NCBI GenBank assembly: GCA_029204225.1
Contig: CM055094.1
Coordinates: 26,033,041-26,097,040, forward strand
From: Diphasiastrum complanatum
Lineage: Eukaryota; Streptophyta; Lycopodiopsida; Lycopodiales; Lycopodiaceae
Direction of reading: 5' to 3'
DNA: 64,000 nt
Within the stretch, counting starts at the first letter, position 1; every line of letters starts with the position of its first letter. The notes under the pieces are model-generated. The model worked only from the letters and a program-made list of their open reading frames with translations, was not told the DNA's origin and searched no databases. The position numbers and the translations under genes are program-made. This document shows, one piece after another, positions 33,220 to 44,182 of the stretch.

Positions 33220-35460
33220 ATGATTATTCATCAAAGAAACTTACTTGTCCATCCAACTGGTATAAGATACTTCACTAGCAATCCCTTAGTACAACGACAT
33301 GATCTTGATATAGACAAGGAAAGTGCAGTGGTTCGTTTAAAAGGTGATGAAGATGCATTCAAGTCTAGACAAAGTGGTATTAATATCAAGGTTAAAACAA
33401 CTGCTTCATTGTTGTCCGATCATGCCAGAATCATATTGAAAATTCTTCAAAAGAATGAAACGGCTCCCAAGATGGAAATAGCATTAAAGCATTTCAAGGG
33501 AGTGCTAACACATCAGCTTATTGGAGAAGTGCTGAGAGCTTTAGATGATGCAAGTATAGCAATGAATTTTTTCAATTTTATTGGGAGTCAAACTAATCAT
33601 AGGCATAGTATCTTTACCTACAATTGTTTGCTTCTAGTACTGTTCAAGACTAAGTGTCAATCAAATATCGATGATGTAGTCCAGCAAATGCGAAATGCTG
33701 GATGTCCACCAAACAAATACACTTACAGTATCCTTACATCTGGCCTTTGTAAGGCAGGTGAAGCTGGAAAGGCCATGAAGTTATTTGAGAAAATGCAAGA
33801 GGAGAAATTAAGGCCTGATATAGTTGTTTATACTACCCTTGTTAATGGCCTTTGCCATGCTGGTAAAATTGATGAAGCATATAACCTATTTAATGAAACT
33901 AATGTGCCTATGTCAAATTTTTTAACATACACCTTGCTGCTGCGAGGTCTTTGTAGGAATGGCAAGTGTGATGAAGTTTTTGTTCTTCTAGATCAAATGG
34001 CTGAAAGAGGTCAGATGCCAGATGTGGTTTTGTTTACAAGCATTCTTCAAGCCCTTTGCAAGGCAAAGAGATTCTCGGATGCTCATCAGATCTTCCAAGA
34101 AAGGGTTAAAAAGGGCTTGTCTCTTGATGTAGTTGCATATGGAACTTTTATACATGGGTTGTGCACAGCTGGTTTGATGGATCAGGCTTATCAAATTTAC
34201 AATCAAATGCCAAAGGAGCATTGTACTCCAAGCGTAGTTCTTTATACATCTCTTATTGATGGTTTCTGTAAGGCAAATTTATTAGAGGAGGCTGGGCTTT
34301 TGTACCAGGAGATGTTGCAAAGAGGGTGCACTCCTGATGCATTTACTTGTACAGTTTTAGTCAAAGGGCTTTGCAAAGGGAGCAGAGTAGACGAGGCTTA
34401 TGAGGTCTTCAAACAAATGAGACAGAAAGGCTGTGTTCCTGATGCCCTTGCATACACAGTCATTGTTGATGGGCTTTGCAAGACCGGCAGAGCGTGTGAA
34501 ACACTCAAACTTATTGAAGACATGGTTGGAGATGGTTGTGCTCCCAATGCCTCCTATTCAATTGTTATCTCTAGACTTTGCAAGGAGAGCAAACTGCTTG
34601 AGGCTCGGCAGCTCTTCGATGAAATGGCTGCAAGGGGTTTGAATCCGAGTGTTGTCACATATACTTCTCTCATCAGTGGGTTATGCAAGGGTAGTCAGAT
34701 CGCTGAGGCTCTTTCCTTGTTTGATGAAATGAAGAGTAGGGGTTGTTTCCCTGACCTTGTAGCTTACACAACTCTTATTGATGGACTTTGTAAAGTTGGC
34801 AAAGTAGACCAGGCCCTCCACCTTTATAAACAGATGAAGAATGAAGGCATTACTCCTGATTTAGTTGTCTACCAGATTCTGTTGCACTCATTTCACAAGA
34901 ATGAATGCATGCATGAAGCTTACAGTCTGTTCAAGCAAATGGTTCAACAGAATATCATTCCTGATATTGTGACAATGAATGCTCTTCTTCATGGCCTTTT
35001 CAAGGTGCAAAAAGTTCAAGAGGCTGAGACAGCCTTGAAAGAAATGCTTAGCTTGGGATGTGTCCCAGATGTGGCCACTTCTACTATTTTAATTGATGGG
35101 CTTGTCAAAGGAAGCCAAGTGGATGAGGCTTTATTGTTGTTTGATAAGATGTTTGAATCAGATTGTGTTCCTGATTCTGTTACTTTCGCGACCTTGATTA
35201 ATGGACTTTGTAAAGTAGGACACGCAGATGGGGCTTATAAACTCTTGAGAAAGATGGTTAAAGAAGGCTTTGTTCCAGATGCTCGTCTATACAACATCGT
35301 CAATGTTGGTCTTCATAGGGCAAGCAAACTGGATCAGGCAAATGAGCTTCTAGAAGATATGTTGGAATTGGGGTTGGTGTTAGATGTCGTTACCGTAGCT
35401 AGGCAAGGTAGCAAACAAATGGTACACAATCGGTGCAACGAAAAGCCGTTGACCAGCTAG
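33220..35460 (+). CDS. P-class pentatricopeptide repeat protein, organelle-targeted
   Basis: Intronless 746-aa ORF. PPR proteins bind organellar RNA base by base for processing, stability or translation. The ATG at 33220 is the first after an in-frame TAG at 33187. The N-terminal region has few acids at first and an Arg near residue 16, compatible with a mitochondrial or plastid transit peptide. Seventeen tandem PPR motifs run from residue 131 to 722, nearly all 35 aa (motif 3 and motif 10 are shortened), with the GLCK signature that is frequent in restorer-of-fertility-like P-class proteins. No E, DYW or SMR domain follows; a 24-aa tail ends the protein. Coding sequence is intact. Residues 5 and 35 of many motifs are Thr/Asp. 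The target RNA is unknown. Confidence 0.9.
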   Translation: MIIHQRNLLVHPTGIRYFTSNPLVQRHDLDIDKESAVVRLKGDEDAFKSRQSGINIKVKTTASLLSDHARIILKILQKNETAPKMEIALKHFKGVLTHQLIGEVLRALDDASIAMNFFNFIGSQTNHRHSIFTYNCLLLVLFKTKCQSNIDDVVQQMRNAGCPPNKYTYSILTSGLCKAGEAGKAMKLFEKMQEEKLRPDIVVYTTLVNGLCHAGKIDEAYNLFNETNVPMSNFLTYTLLLRGLCRNGKCDEVFVLLDQMAERGQMPDVVLFTSILQALCKAKRFSDAHQIFQERVKKGLSLDVVAYGTFIHGLCTAGLMDQAYQIYNQMPKEHCTPSVVLYTSLIDGFCKANLLEEAGLLYQEMLQRGCTPDAFTCTVLVKGLCKGSRVDEAYEVFKQMRQKGCVPDALAYTVIVDGLCKTGRACETLKLIEDMVGDGCAPNASYSIVISRLCKESKLLEARQLFDEMAARGLNPSVVTYTSLISGLCKGSQIAEALSLFDEMKSRGCFPDLVAYTTLIDGLCKVGKVDQALHLYKQMKNEGITPDLVVYQILLHSFHKNECMHEAYSLFKQMVQQNIIPDIVTMNALLHGLFKVQKVQEAETALKEMLSLGCVPDVATSTILIDGLVKGSQVDEALLLFDKMFESDCVPDSVTFATLINGLCKVGHADGAYKLLRKMVKEGFVPDARLYNIVNVGLHRASKLDQANELLEDMLELGLVLDVVTVARQGSKQMVHNRCNEKPLTS

Positions 35461-37440
35461 TTTCATGAGCAGGTCCTGAGCAGTGCACAATCGCTGATTG
35501 CAACAATTCCACTCCCTCTTTCACACAATTGTGTTAGTATGTATTCTGCATTTCTCACATGGTCAATATGCGCATGCAATCGCCATGATTCAAGTAACAT
35601 AGTTGTGAAAATGTCTGAAGGTACCTTTAGTACCTGCTTTCACTGCGTTGTATAACACACAGCAGTCTCGGGTATTACTTGTAGACTGGTGCTGGTTTGA
35701 ATGCATCAGTCTCCTTTTATTCGCCTCATGGGCTCTGCCTACACCTTCAAGGGTGTTTAACTAGGACAGGGTAGGGTCCCAGAAACCGGACCATTGTTTG
35801 TGTTGATTTATTTCAAAACTGTGAAGTTTGTACAATGTTGATGAGGTGATGTTTGTGCTTCATCGACTCATTTCAATTCATGGAGGCCACTAATGACTGT
35901 TTCAAAGAACCTTAGACCTTCATGATCTCTTCTACGGATTAACAAAAATCATTATGCTACAAAATTCATGCTTTTGACCAACTGACATTATTTCAGTGGC
36001 AATCTAGTGTCTGGAAAATGGACTAAAACTTTCAATGCCCCTGCTTACAACTAGCAATCTCTCTTACTCCTCTCTGGGTAGATGGTGCCCCAAACAACTG
36101 CCACAAAGAAGTTTTAAATGATAAAGAGTTCAAGCTATTCTGGTGCCTGTTTTTTTGTTTTTGAAAGAAAAACGATGTGATCACAGTAGTAATTACAAAC
36201 AAGTGCAATATGAGGAATGTTTGTGTGCAAGGCACTTCTAATAAATAATGTACAAACTATTTTGACAAGTAAATAATTCATATAAGGTTATCAACACTCT
36301 AGGTATTACAAGTTAAGCTTAGCAGTAAGCTTCGTGAGAGACATTTCTTGTAGACAGCTCAAAATCAAAACAAGGCTTTGTGCTTACAGCTCGTACTGGA
36401 ATCATGAGGGATAATCTGTTGAAAGAGTCTATGATTTCCTGACAAACAAATGTTCCAGAGTAATTTAATGCAGCAATTGCAATAATACTACTGCCATAGT
36501 TGACGGATCTGATATGCCTGCTCGGACAATCTAAAGCGTGCCAAATGTTGAAGCTCATTTCAAAGTGCTCTCCACACGTTGAGATTATGTTCATAGAATG
36601 AATCAGCATCGATCTCATCATTTGTTATTTCACAAGACAGTTGGTGACAAATAACAAACTTAAAATTTATGATTAAGAAGAGGTTTGAAGATAGTATGGA
36701 TAGTAAGAAGCTTTACTATGCAAAGGGGCTATTTCAAAAAAAGCTGCCATTTTTTGAAGTTGGAGTCAAAGTGCTCAACATACCCCAAGGTATGCTTAAA
36801 AAAAGAATTGAGTGAAAATCTTATCAATGCTTGTAGAATTACTAAAATTCTGTTTTACTGAAATTTTTTGCTTCCATGTGCTAGCAGCTGTTCTAGACCC
36901 TTCAGAGGTGAACATGTTTAATGTGAAATTGTTCTTCTTATAGAATATGTAAGCCAAACAACATTTTATTTTCTTTTGCTATCTAACGCAGTTACAAGTT
37001 TATAGTTTCTCAGGGTCATTGTGCTCAAAGTCTGTTGTATTTGCTTGAAAATATGAGCAGTGAACAACATAACTCTCTTCTTACCAGTAACTCCATGCTG
37101 ACTTTGCTCCCTTTTCATTAAGTGGATATGGATAACTTACTCAAATTCCCAGGAGTGGCTATTGATAGGGAGAAATCCAGAAATCCATGCATAATCAAAT
37201 ATTTATTTCCACAGGATTTTGTAAGTTGCCAAAAACAGACAAAACCCACTCAAGTGTCTTAAAAAAGTACAAGCTGTTGCCTGCGATGTTGCAAGTATTG
37301 AAGTTGAATTTGGCAAAATTATCTCTAGAACCAGTTGGCTAAGATGGGAGCAACACAAAGGTCATCTTTGAGGAACTTCTAGGGTTGTTCAAACTCATCA
37401 AGAGCTTGGATGGCAATATAGCAATTTTTTCTTGATTTCA
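35461..37440. other. PPR 3' flank, nothing else firmly recognised
   Basis: Contains presumed 3' UTR and AT-rich DNA. A 100-codon minus frame at 36319-36621 has no recognisable motif and is left uncalled. Confidence 0.4.
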
Positions 37441-37447
37441 TTTCTCC

Positions 37448-37771
37448 TTGTTACAAAACATATATATATCCAAAACTATGTGGGTGAGAGAGGATCCAAA
37501 AGGCACCAAAAGGTGTCAAGAATATGGGGAAAGGATTCCAACCAAGGGGCTATTGAGTATGTTAATGTACACTAAAAATATTCGAGCTACCATGGACCAG
37601 TGCATCTACTATGGAGATGTCAGCAACGACAATCTTGCTTAACGTACTATAGAACACAGGACATGGTTGCAGATATATTCACAAAGGCATTAAGTGTTAA
37701 TGCACACAACAACTTTTGTGCATTGCTCAGTCTGAAGATCAAGGCATTCACGGATCCAGATTAAGGGGGGG
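37448..37771 (+). pseudogene. Copia RNase H C-terminal remnant and polypurine tract
   Basis: The end of a Copia pol: a DMVADIFTKALSV block at about 37662-37700 followed by NNFCALLSLKIKAF and a stop near 37764. The upstream part is degenerate. A GGGGGGG purine tract at 37765-37771 is followed by an LTR start at 37772. Confidence 0.7.
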
Positions 37772-38126
37772 TGTTGGATTTATCTCCTCTACTCTCCTAA
37801 ATCCTATTTTAATCTGTCTCCATTCATGTTGCATTTGACATGCAAAATCAGTTAGAGTGCATGCATGCAATATGCAATCACTGCATGCAACGTGCAAGTC
37901 AGTATACATGTTTTACACATGTCCAAGTCATCTAGGGAAGTCACACGCAGGACATGCAAACAATATTGGACACATGCATGTAGTTTTGTAGGTTCATAGT
38001 TGAGAATTTGACATTTGGACAAAGTAGGTTGAAGTTAGGTGCAATTTCAGCATGCAAGCTATTAGGTGTCAATATGGTAGTAGTTTACACTTGATTAAGT
38101 GTAGGGAATGCATTGAATGCAAGGAG

Positions 38127-38390
38127 AGTTAGAATCACTGTGTTACTGTACTGTGGGTCCTATCAGTGGATAAGGATCAGTTGGCTTCGCCACGAGGCAA
38201 GTCGACGGGACACGCGTCCCGCCAACGGCAACCTGGGTCATGCATGGGTTGCCTGAGTGAACAACTATATGTATAGTGTAATTTCATTTTGAGAAATACA
38301 GTTGCTATGTGAGCTTGCTGAGGAGAGTGATTTTCTGTCTGTGTTACTGTGTAGCATGATCTGTGTTCCTGTGCAAAGCAAATTCTAAGT
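38127..38390 (+). repeat. 5' LTR of Copia family C
   Basis: Begins AGTTAGAATCACTG and ends CAAATTCTAAGT; the terminal TTAGAAT/ATTCTAA is inverted. TG...CA ends are absent in both LTRs. Contains GACACGCGTCCCG, TATATGTATAG and GTGTTACTGTGTAG stretches. Confidence 0.85.
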
Positions 38391-38402
38391 TGGTATCAGA
38401 GC
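38391..38402 (+). other. primer-binding site for initiator-Met tRNA
   Basis: TGGTATCAGAGC directly after the 5' LTR. Confidence 0.85.
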
Positions 38403-39023
38403 CGTACAGGGAGTGTACACAGTATAGTGTCGTCGTTGAAGAGAGCTTCAGGAGATCTGTCTTATGAGAGTTCGGGATTTTACGGCGGGTTGAAGACGGA
38501 AAGAGAAGCACTGGTGCACGGTTTCTAATTTATAGAGGCTTGCTAAGCTCAGCAGAGGGATTATTAGCCTGTGCATAGCATCAGATAGGAAAAAAATTGG
38601 TGAAAATTTGACAATTTTCAAAGCCAGCTGAAAATTGAAACCGGACTTGGGGTTACGGTTTTTATACATAACTGGTGATTTCTTTGCTTTTTGTGTACCG
38701 TTTTGGATGCCGTAAGGACAGGAAGGAAGCTAATCACACTGCCAATCAGCCATGGAGATATTCTGAGGTTTATGTCAGAGATTTGTCTCCAGACAGTTAA
38801 CCTAGCAGATTTGCGGTAAAAAGGTGAAAAAGCCACTTTGTCAAGTTGAGCTAAAATCACCGTTTCTCCACGGAATTTCCTGACTGAACACTCTATAGTC
38901 ATGGATTCAGTAGGGTGACCCTGCTCCAGGCCTCAGATCGTGCTCAAAATGATCCACAGGAGAGCTTGATCTGATGTTTTTCAGAGAAGGGAGACTCGGC
39001 TGCAGGCAAGGAAGTCACGGGCA

Positions 39024-39833
39024 GTTCGTGTGAAAAATGCAAAAATAAGCTTGGTAGAGGCCAAAAATCTTGTATATAGATAAACACACATGTGTGGAGC
39101 CTATTCCCATGTGTGAAAATAGTGTACTTGTCATGTACCATAATCATATAGGTTGTACATATGATTTAATTCAAGTTCTAGTGGCTAAAAAGGCCAAAAA
39201 CTAGTTTTTTAGACATATGACACATGGCATCAGTCTATTGCTTGCATGAGCCACATCCTTTGGTTAGGTGTCACATCCCATGTGTAGTGTGTGGAATAAG
39301 CTAAAGAAGACGAATTTTGACTTCTAGAAGATTTTCAAGTAGATCTCCATATAGAAGAAAAATGGACCAAAAGTGCTCAAAATAGAAGGTTTTGTCCAAG
39401 TATCAATTTTGCATGATGAATCATCATATGACAAAGCACCTTCACACATGTGGGATCAAAGGGATGATCAGTACCACGAGCTCCCACTTATTGTACATAT
39501 AGAGCCACATTTGGCCATAATCAAGGTGAGACACCAATCTTGGTGATTCTCTCCATTTGTCTACATTTGTTTTGATTGTTTTGAGGTGCTATCAAAGTGT
39601 ACTTGATTTTCAGGTTGGAGTCCGTACTCAGACAGTGTTTCACACGTGTGAAACCATAAAGTACACTTACCTTCAATTAATGATTGTTCTTGTTAGGATT
39701 TTGTGTCTAGAATTGATCTAGATTGATCTTAATCTGAAGTAGATTGATAGATCAAGTAATCTGACAACCAATCCCTCTTGAGGATCAAATTAGGATCCAC
39801 TCTTGGTCCTTTTTTTACTTTTTCCACAGTTCG
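39024..39833 (+). mobile_element. solo LTR of Copia family A with TSD GTTCG
   Basis: The 800-bp LTR at 39029-39828 (TGTGAAAAATGC...TTTTTCCACA) is flanked by GTTCG on both sides (39024-39028, 39829-39833). No internal region or second LTR is present, as expected after LTR-LTR recombination. It sits in the leader of the family C element, so it inserted after that element did. Confidence 0.9.
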
Positions 39834-40509
39834 CGCGCCCAACGCGATGAAGAACTCAGTGTACCGAAGATCTTAGCATCTGTAGGAGTTTGGTTCGATG
39901 CCCAGATGTACTTTGAACCTTTAGATGAGGTGTCGAATGAATCAACGGTCCAGAATCTGTGATGAGAGAGAAATGTGAACCACAAGATTTGGTTCAGCCA
40001 TTGGATGAGCTTTAAACAGGGTCCTGAAGAATTGACGTGCATTCTGGCCTTCACCTTCATTAAAAATTTTCATACTGAAAGTTGAGTTGGGTCCCTTCAC
40101 AAGTGAAGAGTGAAGTTTCTTCAAAGTGAAGAAATAGTTCAAAAGCTAGAAAAGTCCCTATTTTTGGGTCCTTTGCCCTTTTTGACCCAAACGAAAGGCT
40201 ATAACCTCCAAACGAAGGGCACCCAGACTGTACCTGCAAGTACGGTACAGCAAAACAGAGCGGTTGCAACGGAGAAAGTGTTCGGAGTACGCCAGAAGTA
40301 GTTTCACTATTCCACTGGGCACGTTGTTGGGAGTTGACGACTGAGTGCATTTCGGAAGGCGACGCCGATTTGGCTTTCAAATTGGTGGAAAAGTGGCAAG
40401 TGACCTGGTAAGAAAAAAAAGTGCAGGTCATTATTTTCAACTTCTGACATCACTGCTGGCATCGACATACTGTTCTTAGCCTAAGGCAGAAGTTTCAAGC
40501 AGTTTTGCG

Positions 40510-41286
40510 ATGGCAAACATGGGAGAGTACATTTTGAGTGAAAGTAGCAATTTGGACGGGATTTTCAACTATGCGGTGTGGAAATTCAAAATGAAAAACA
40601 TACTGATGGAGAAATATGTTTGGGAAGTCGTCACAGGTGATGAGAGAAGGCCGCCAAATGAAGTAGACATCAAAGTGTTCAACAAAAAGATGAGGAAAGC
40701 TTTGACCTTCATTAACTTGTCAGTGAAGGATCACATCATTACCCACATTTATGATGCTATTACACCCAGACAGGCATGGGATGTGCTAAAGGAGCAGTTC
40801 AAGATGTCAAATCTGTCAAGAATCATGTTTCTGAAGTCAAAGTTGAATAGTGCCTGCATGGATCAAGGAGAGCACATTCAGACGTACATGACCAGAATCA
40901 AGACAATGAGAGATGAAATGCATTCTATTGGAGAGCGCATACGTGATGTGGAGCTGGTGCATAACGCATTATGCGGCATTGCAGAACCCTATCAGATGTT
41001 TGTGAGCGGAATAGCATCAAGAGAAAGATTGGCAACCTTTGACGAGCTCACAGGAATCTTGATGCAGGAAGAGCAACAACGAGAAATGGTGAAAGCTAGA
41101 CGTCAAAATATTGATGATCAGGCACTTGCGACACGCCAAAAACAAGGCAAGGGCAAGGGCAAGAAGAAGACTAAGCAGCAATTTGCCAAGTCTCAGGAGG
41201 ATGAGGGATCTTCCAGCAAAACTAAGAAGAAAGGCAAGTGCTTCCATTGTGGTAAAAAGGGCTTTCTATTTCATGACCTTTATTGA
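40510..41286 (+). pseudogene. Copia gag, truncated after the zinc knuckle start
   Basis: 258 codons from ATG 40510. The capsid region resembles Copia gag (YAVWKFKMKNILMEKYVWEVV; AWDVLKEQF; RIKTMRDEMHSIGE), followed by a Lys-rich stretch and the first half of a CCHC knuckle (CFHCGKKG). At about 41262 the sequence jumps into the integrase core, so the rest of the knuckle, the protease and the GAG-pre-integrase domain are missing. Confidence 0.85.
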
Positions 41287-41797
41287 TGATATGTCACGTA
41301 AGACGTGGATCTACTTCTTGAAGAAGAAATCAGATGCTTTTGAGAACTTCAAGAACTTCAAAAACTTGGTTGAAAATCAGACAGGTGAGAAGATCAAAGT
41401 CCTAAGATCAGATAGTGGAGGTGATTATAAGTCTAATGACTTCAATGATCTTTGTGATCAATATGGGAATAAAAGACAATTTACGCAAGCTCATAATCCT
41501 GCTCTCAATGGTGTAGCTGAGCACAAAAATCATCCGATTATGGAAAGTGCCAGATCTATGCTAGTTGAGATGAAATTACCAAAAGATTTTTGGTCAGAAG
41601 CATGTAGCACGGCAGTCTATCTTCAAAATAGAAGTCCTACCATTGCCATACCAAAAATAACACCCGAGGAAGCATTCACAAAGAAGAAGCCAAAGGTGAA
41701 CCACTTGCAAATCTTTGGATGTAAGGCCTTTGTACATATTCCTAAGGAAGAAAGACATAAACTTGATGTAAAAGCTATCAAGTGCATATTCCTATGA
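41262..41797 (+). pseudogene. Copia integrase core, N-terminally deleted
   Basis: Begins at FYFMTFIDDMSRKTW, with the first catalytic Asp, and continues through KVLRSDSGGDYKS (second Asp) and NGVAEHKNHPIMESA (Glu). The triad residues are present but flanking positions differ from consensus. The following integrase tail block ends at a TGA where Gly is expected (41796), and an A-run near 41841 shifts the frame before RT. Confidence 0.85.
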
Positions 41798-41886
41798 TAT
41801 GATGATCGCGTGAAGGGCTATAGATGTTTTGATCCAGTCGAAAAAAAATCCATATAAGCCGAGATGTTATCTTTGATGAATCCAAG

Positions 41887-43881
41887 ATGTGTGAAGATGA
41901 AGATGCTGAGAAGATAGACACATCCAGTAGGAAAAATGGTATAGTGAGGATACCACCTGATGATGATCCATTCATTGACCTTCCGAGTGATGAACATGAG
42001 GATACATCTCAAGATACTACTACTCAACCTCAAGAAACAGGTTGGAGAGGTAGGGACAAACCTTTTGGTGCAAGAAGGATTGAAATTGCAGGTGACAAAC
42101 ACAAGGAGAAGGATGTACCGTGGGATACATTTTCACCAGGAAGCCGATCACCTGACAGAAAGCTCCCTAAGTGGTTTGAGAGATTGATGGAGAGCCGCGA
42201 TATAGATGACTTTCCAGGATCATCTAACCAGGGAGAGCTACGTAGATCAACAAGAGAGAAGATACTACCTGAAAGGTATGAAGCAAATTATGCTCTGTTA
42301 TCCAGCATTATTCAAAGCAAAGAACCTTCAACTTATGGTGAAGCGAAGGATGATGACATTTGGATCAAGGCCATGGGAGAGGAGATGGAGTCAATTGCTA
42401 AGCATAGCACATGGGACCTAGTAGAACCACCAGTTGGCAAGAAACCCATTGGTTGCAAATGGGTATACAGAACTAAGTACCATGCATATGGAAGCATAGC
42501 AAAGCACAAAGCAAGATTGGTAATCAAAGGGTACGCACAAAATAAAGGCATTGACTATGAGGAGACCTTTGCGCCGGTGTGTAAGTGGAATACTCTACAT
42601 CTACTTATTGCTTTAGCTTCACATTTTGGTTGGCCTTTGCATCAGATGGATGTGAAATCTGCTTTTCTAAATGGTGAGTTAGAAAAAGAAGTGTTCATGG
42701 ATCAACTTGAAGGCTTTGTAACGAAAGGACAGGAAAATAAAGTATGTCGCTTGAAGAAAGCGCTTTATGGTCTTAAACAAGCACCACGTGCGTGGTATAG
42801 CAGGATTGATGCCTACTTTCATTCAAAGGGGATGGTGAGAACACATTCTGATCCAAATCTATATGTCTTATGCTTTGATGGTATGGTTGCTTTGATTGCT
42901 CTTTATGTTGATGACTTGATTATTACAGGAAATAATCAAGAGATGATAGACATGATCAAAAAAGACCTCATGGAACAATTTGAGATGATGGATCTCAGCC
43001 TGATGCATTACTACCTTGGAGTAGAAGTGTGGCAAAAAGGACATGAAGTGGGTTTAACACAAGTGAAATATGTCAAAGAGTTGTTGCACAGGTTTAGGTT
43101 GCAGGATTGCAAACCAGTAAACACTCCTATTGAACCAGGTAAAAAGCTTTCTAAGCTTGATGAATCACAGTCATTTGATGCTACACTATATAGACAGTTA
43201 GTAGTGAGCTTGATTTACCTTACCACAACTAGACCATATATATGCTATGTTGTTGGCATTGTAAGTCAGTTTATGGCAGCACCTACGGAAACGCATTGGA
43301 AAGCAGCTAAACGCATTTTGCGTTATGTGAAAGTCACTTCAGAGTATGGCTTGATTTACAGGAAGCATGATGGTTTACCTGAGTTGTGTGGCTATGTGGA
43401 TGCGGACTGGGGAGGTGACTATGACGATTGTAGATCCACCACAAGATATATATTTCAGTTTTGTGATAATTGCTTTTCTTGGTCTAGTAAGAGGCAAAGT
43501 ACAATTGCTCTTTCCACCACAGAAGCAGAGTATAAGGCAATGTATACTGCTGCACAAGAAGCTATATGGTTGAGACAAATCTTGGAAGAAATTGGCATAA
43601 GGCAGAAAAATCCCACGACTTTACATAGCGATAGTCAGAGCGGCATTCAGCTAGCAAAGAATCCAGTGTTCCATGCGAGAACTAAACACATTGAGATTCA
43701 ATATCACTTCATACGTGAGAGGCTGCTGAGTCGTGAAATTCATGTTGTTCATTGTAGCACAGAAGAACAACTAGCTGATATTTTCACTAAGCCACTTACT
43801 GGAGAAAAGTTTGATAAATTTAGATCAAAACTTTCTGTATTTAAGTTTGTTGACTTTAAAGCTATGTATATGACTATATAA
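41887..43881 (+). CDS. Copia reverse transcriptase-RNase H, open frame
   Basis: 664 codons without a stop. An acidic linker is followed by RT (GCKWVYRTKYHAYGSIAKHKARLV; FAPVCKWNTLHLLIALA; QMDVKSAFLNGELE; ALYGLKQAPRAWY) with the catalytic YVDDLIITG. The C-terminal RNase H keeps YVDADWGGD, STTEAEYKA, HSDSQSGIQLAKNPVFHARTKHI and LADIFTKPL. Active-site residues look intact. In a working element this would be the 3' end of one Gag-Pol polyprotein; here it is cut off from gag by the deletion and upstream breaks. Confidence 0.9.
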   Translation: MCEDEDAEKIDTSSRKNGIVRIPPDDDPFIDLPSDEHEDTSQDTTTQPQETGWRGRDKPFGARRIEIAGDKHKEKDVPWDTFSPGSRSPDRKLPKWFERLMESRDIDDFPGSSNQGELRRSTREKILPERYEANYALLSSIIQSKEPSTYGEAKDDDIWIKAMGEEMESIAKHSTWDLVEPPVGKKPIGCKWVYRTKYHAYGSIAKHKARLVIKGYAQNKGIDYEETFAPVCKWNTLHLLIALASHFGWPLHQMDVKSAFLNGELEKEVFMDQLEGFVTKGQENKVCRLKKALYGLKQAPRAWYSRIDAYFHSKGMVRTHSDPNLYVLCFDGMVALIALYVDDLIITGNNQEMIDMIKKDLMEQFEMMDLSLMHYYLGVEVWQKGHEVGLTQVKYVKELLHRFRLQDCKPVNTPIEPGKKLSKLDESQSFDATLYRQLVVSLIYLTTTRPYICYVVGIVSQFMAAPTETHWKAAKRILRYVKVTSEYGLIYRKHDGLPELCGYVDADWGGDYDDCRSTTRYIFQFCDNCFSWSSKRQSTIALSTTEAEYKAMYTAAQEAIWLRQILEEIGIRQKNPTTLHSDSQSGIQLAKNPVFHARTKHIEIQYHFIRERLLSREIHVVHCSTEEQLADIFTKPLTGEKFDKFRSKLSVFKFVDFKAMYMTI

Positions 43882-43918
43882 AAAGTGACTCTACTTTAAG
43901 GGAGAGAGTTAGAATTAA

Positions 43919-44182
43919 AGTTAGAATCACTGTGTTACTATACTGTGGGTCCTATCAGTGGATAAGGATCAGTTGGCCTCGCCACGAGGCAAGTCGACGG
44001 GACACGCGTCCCGTCAACGACAACGTGGGTCATGCATGGGTTACCTGAGTGAACAACTATATGTATAGTGTAATTTCATTTTGAGAAATATAGTTGCTAT
44101 GTGAGCTTGCTGAGGAGAGTGATTTTCTGTCTGTGTTACTGTGTAGCATGATCTGTGTTCCTGTGCAAAGCAAATTCTAAGT
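43919..44182 (+). repeat. 3' LTR of Copia family C
   Basis: Partner of 38127-38390, preceded by a TTTAAGGGAGAG purine run and a short AGTTAGAATTAA duplication of its own start. Confidence 0.85.

Noticed and set aside
36319-36621. 100-codon minus frame downstream of the PPR gene
   Set aside because: No motif, no splice context and no repeat; insufficient support for a gene call.
42333-43578. Small frames on both strands inside the Copia RT-RNase H
   Set aside because: Shadows of the 664-codon RT-RNase H frame.
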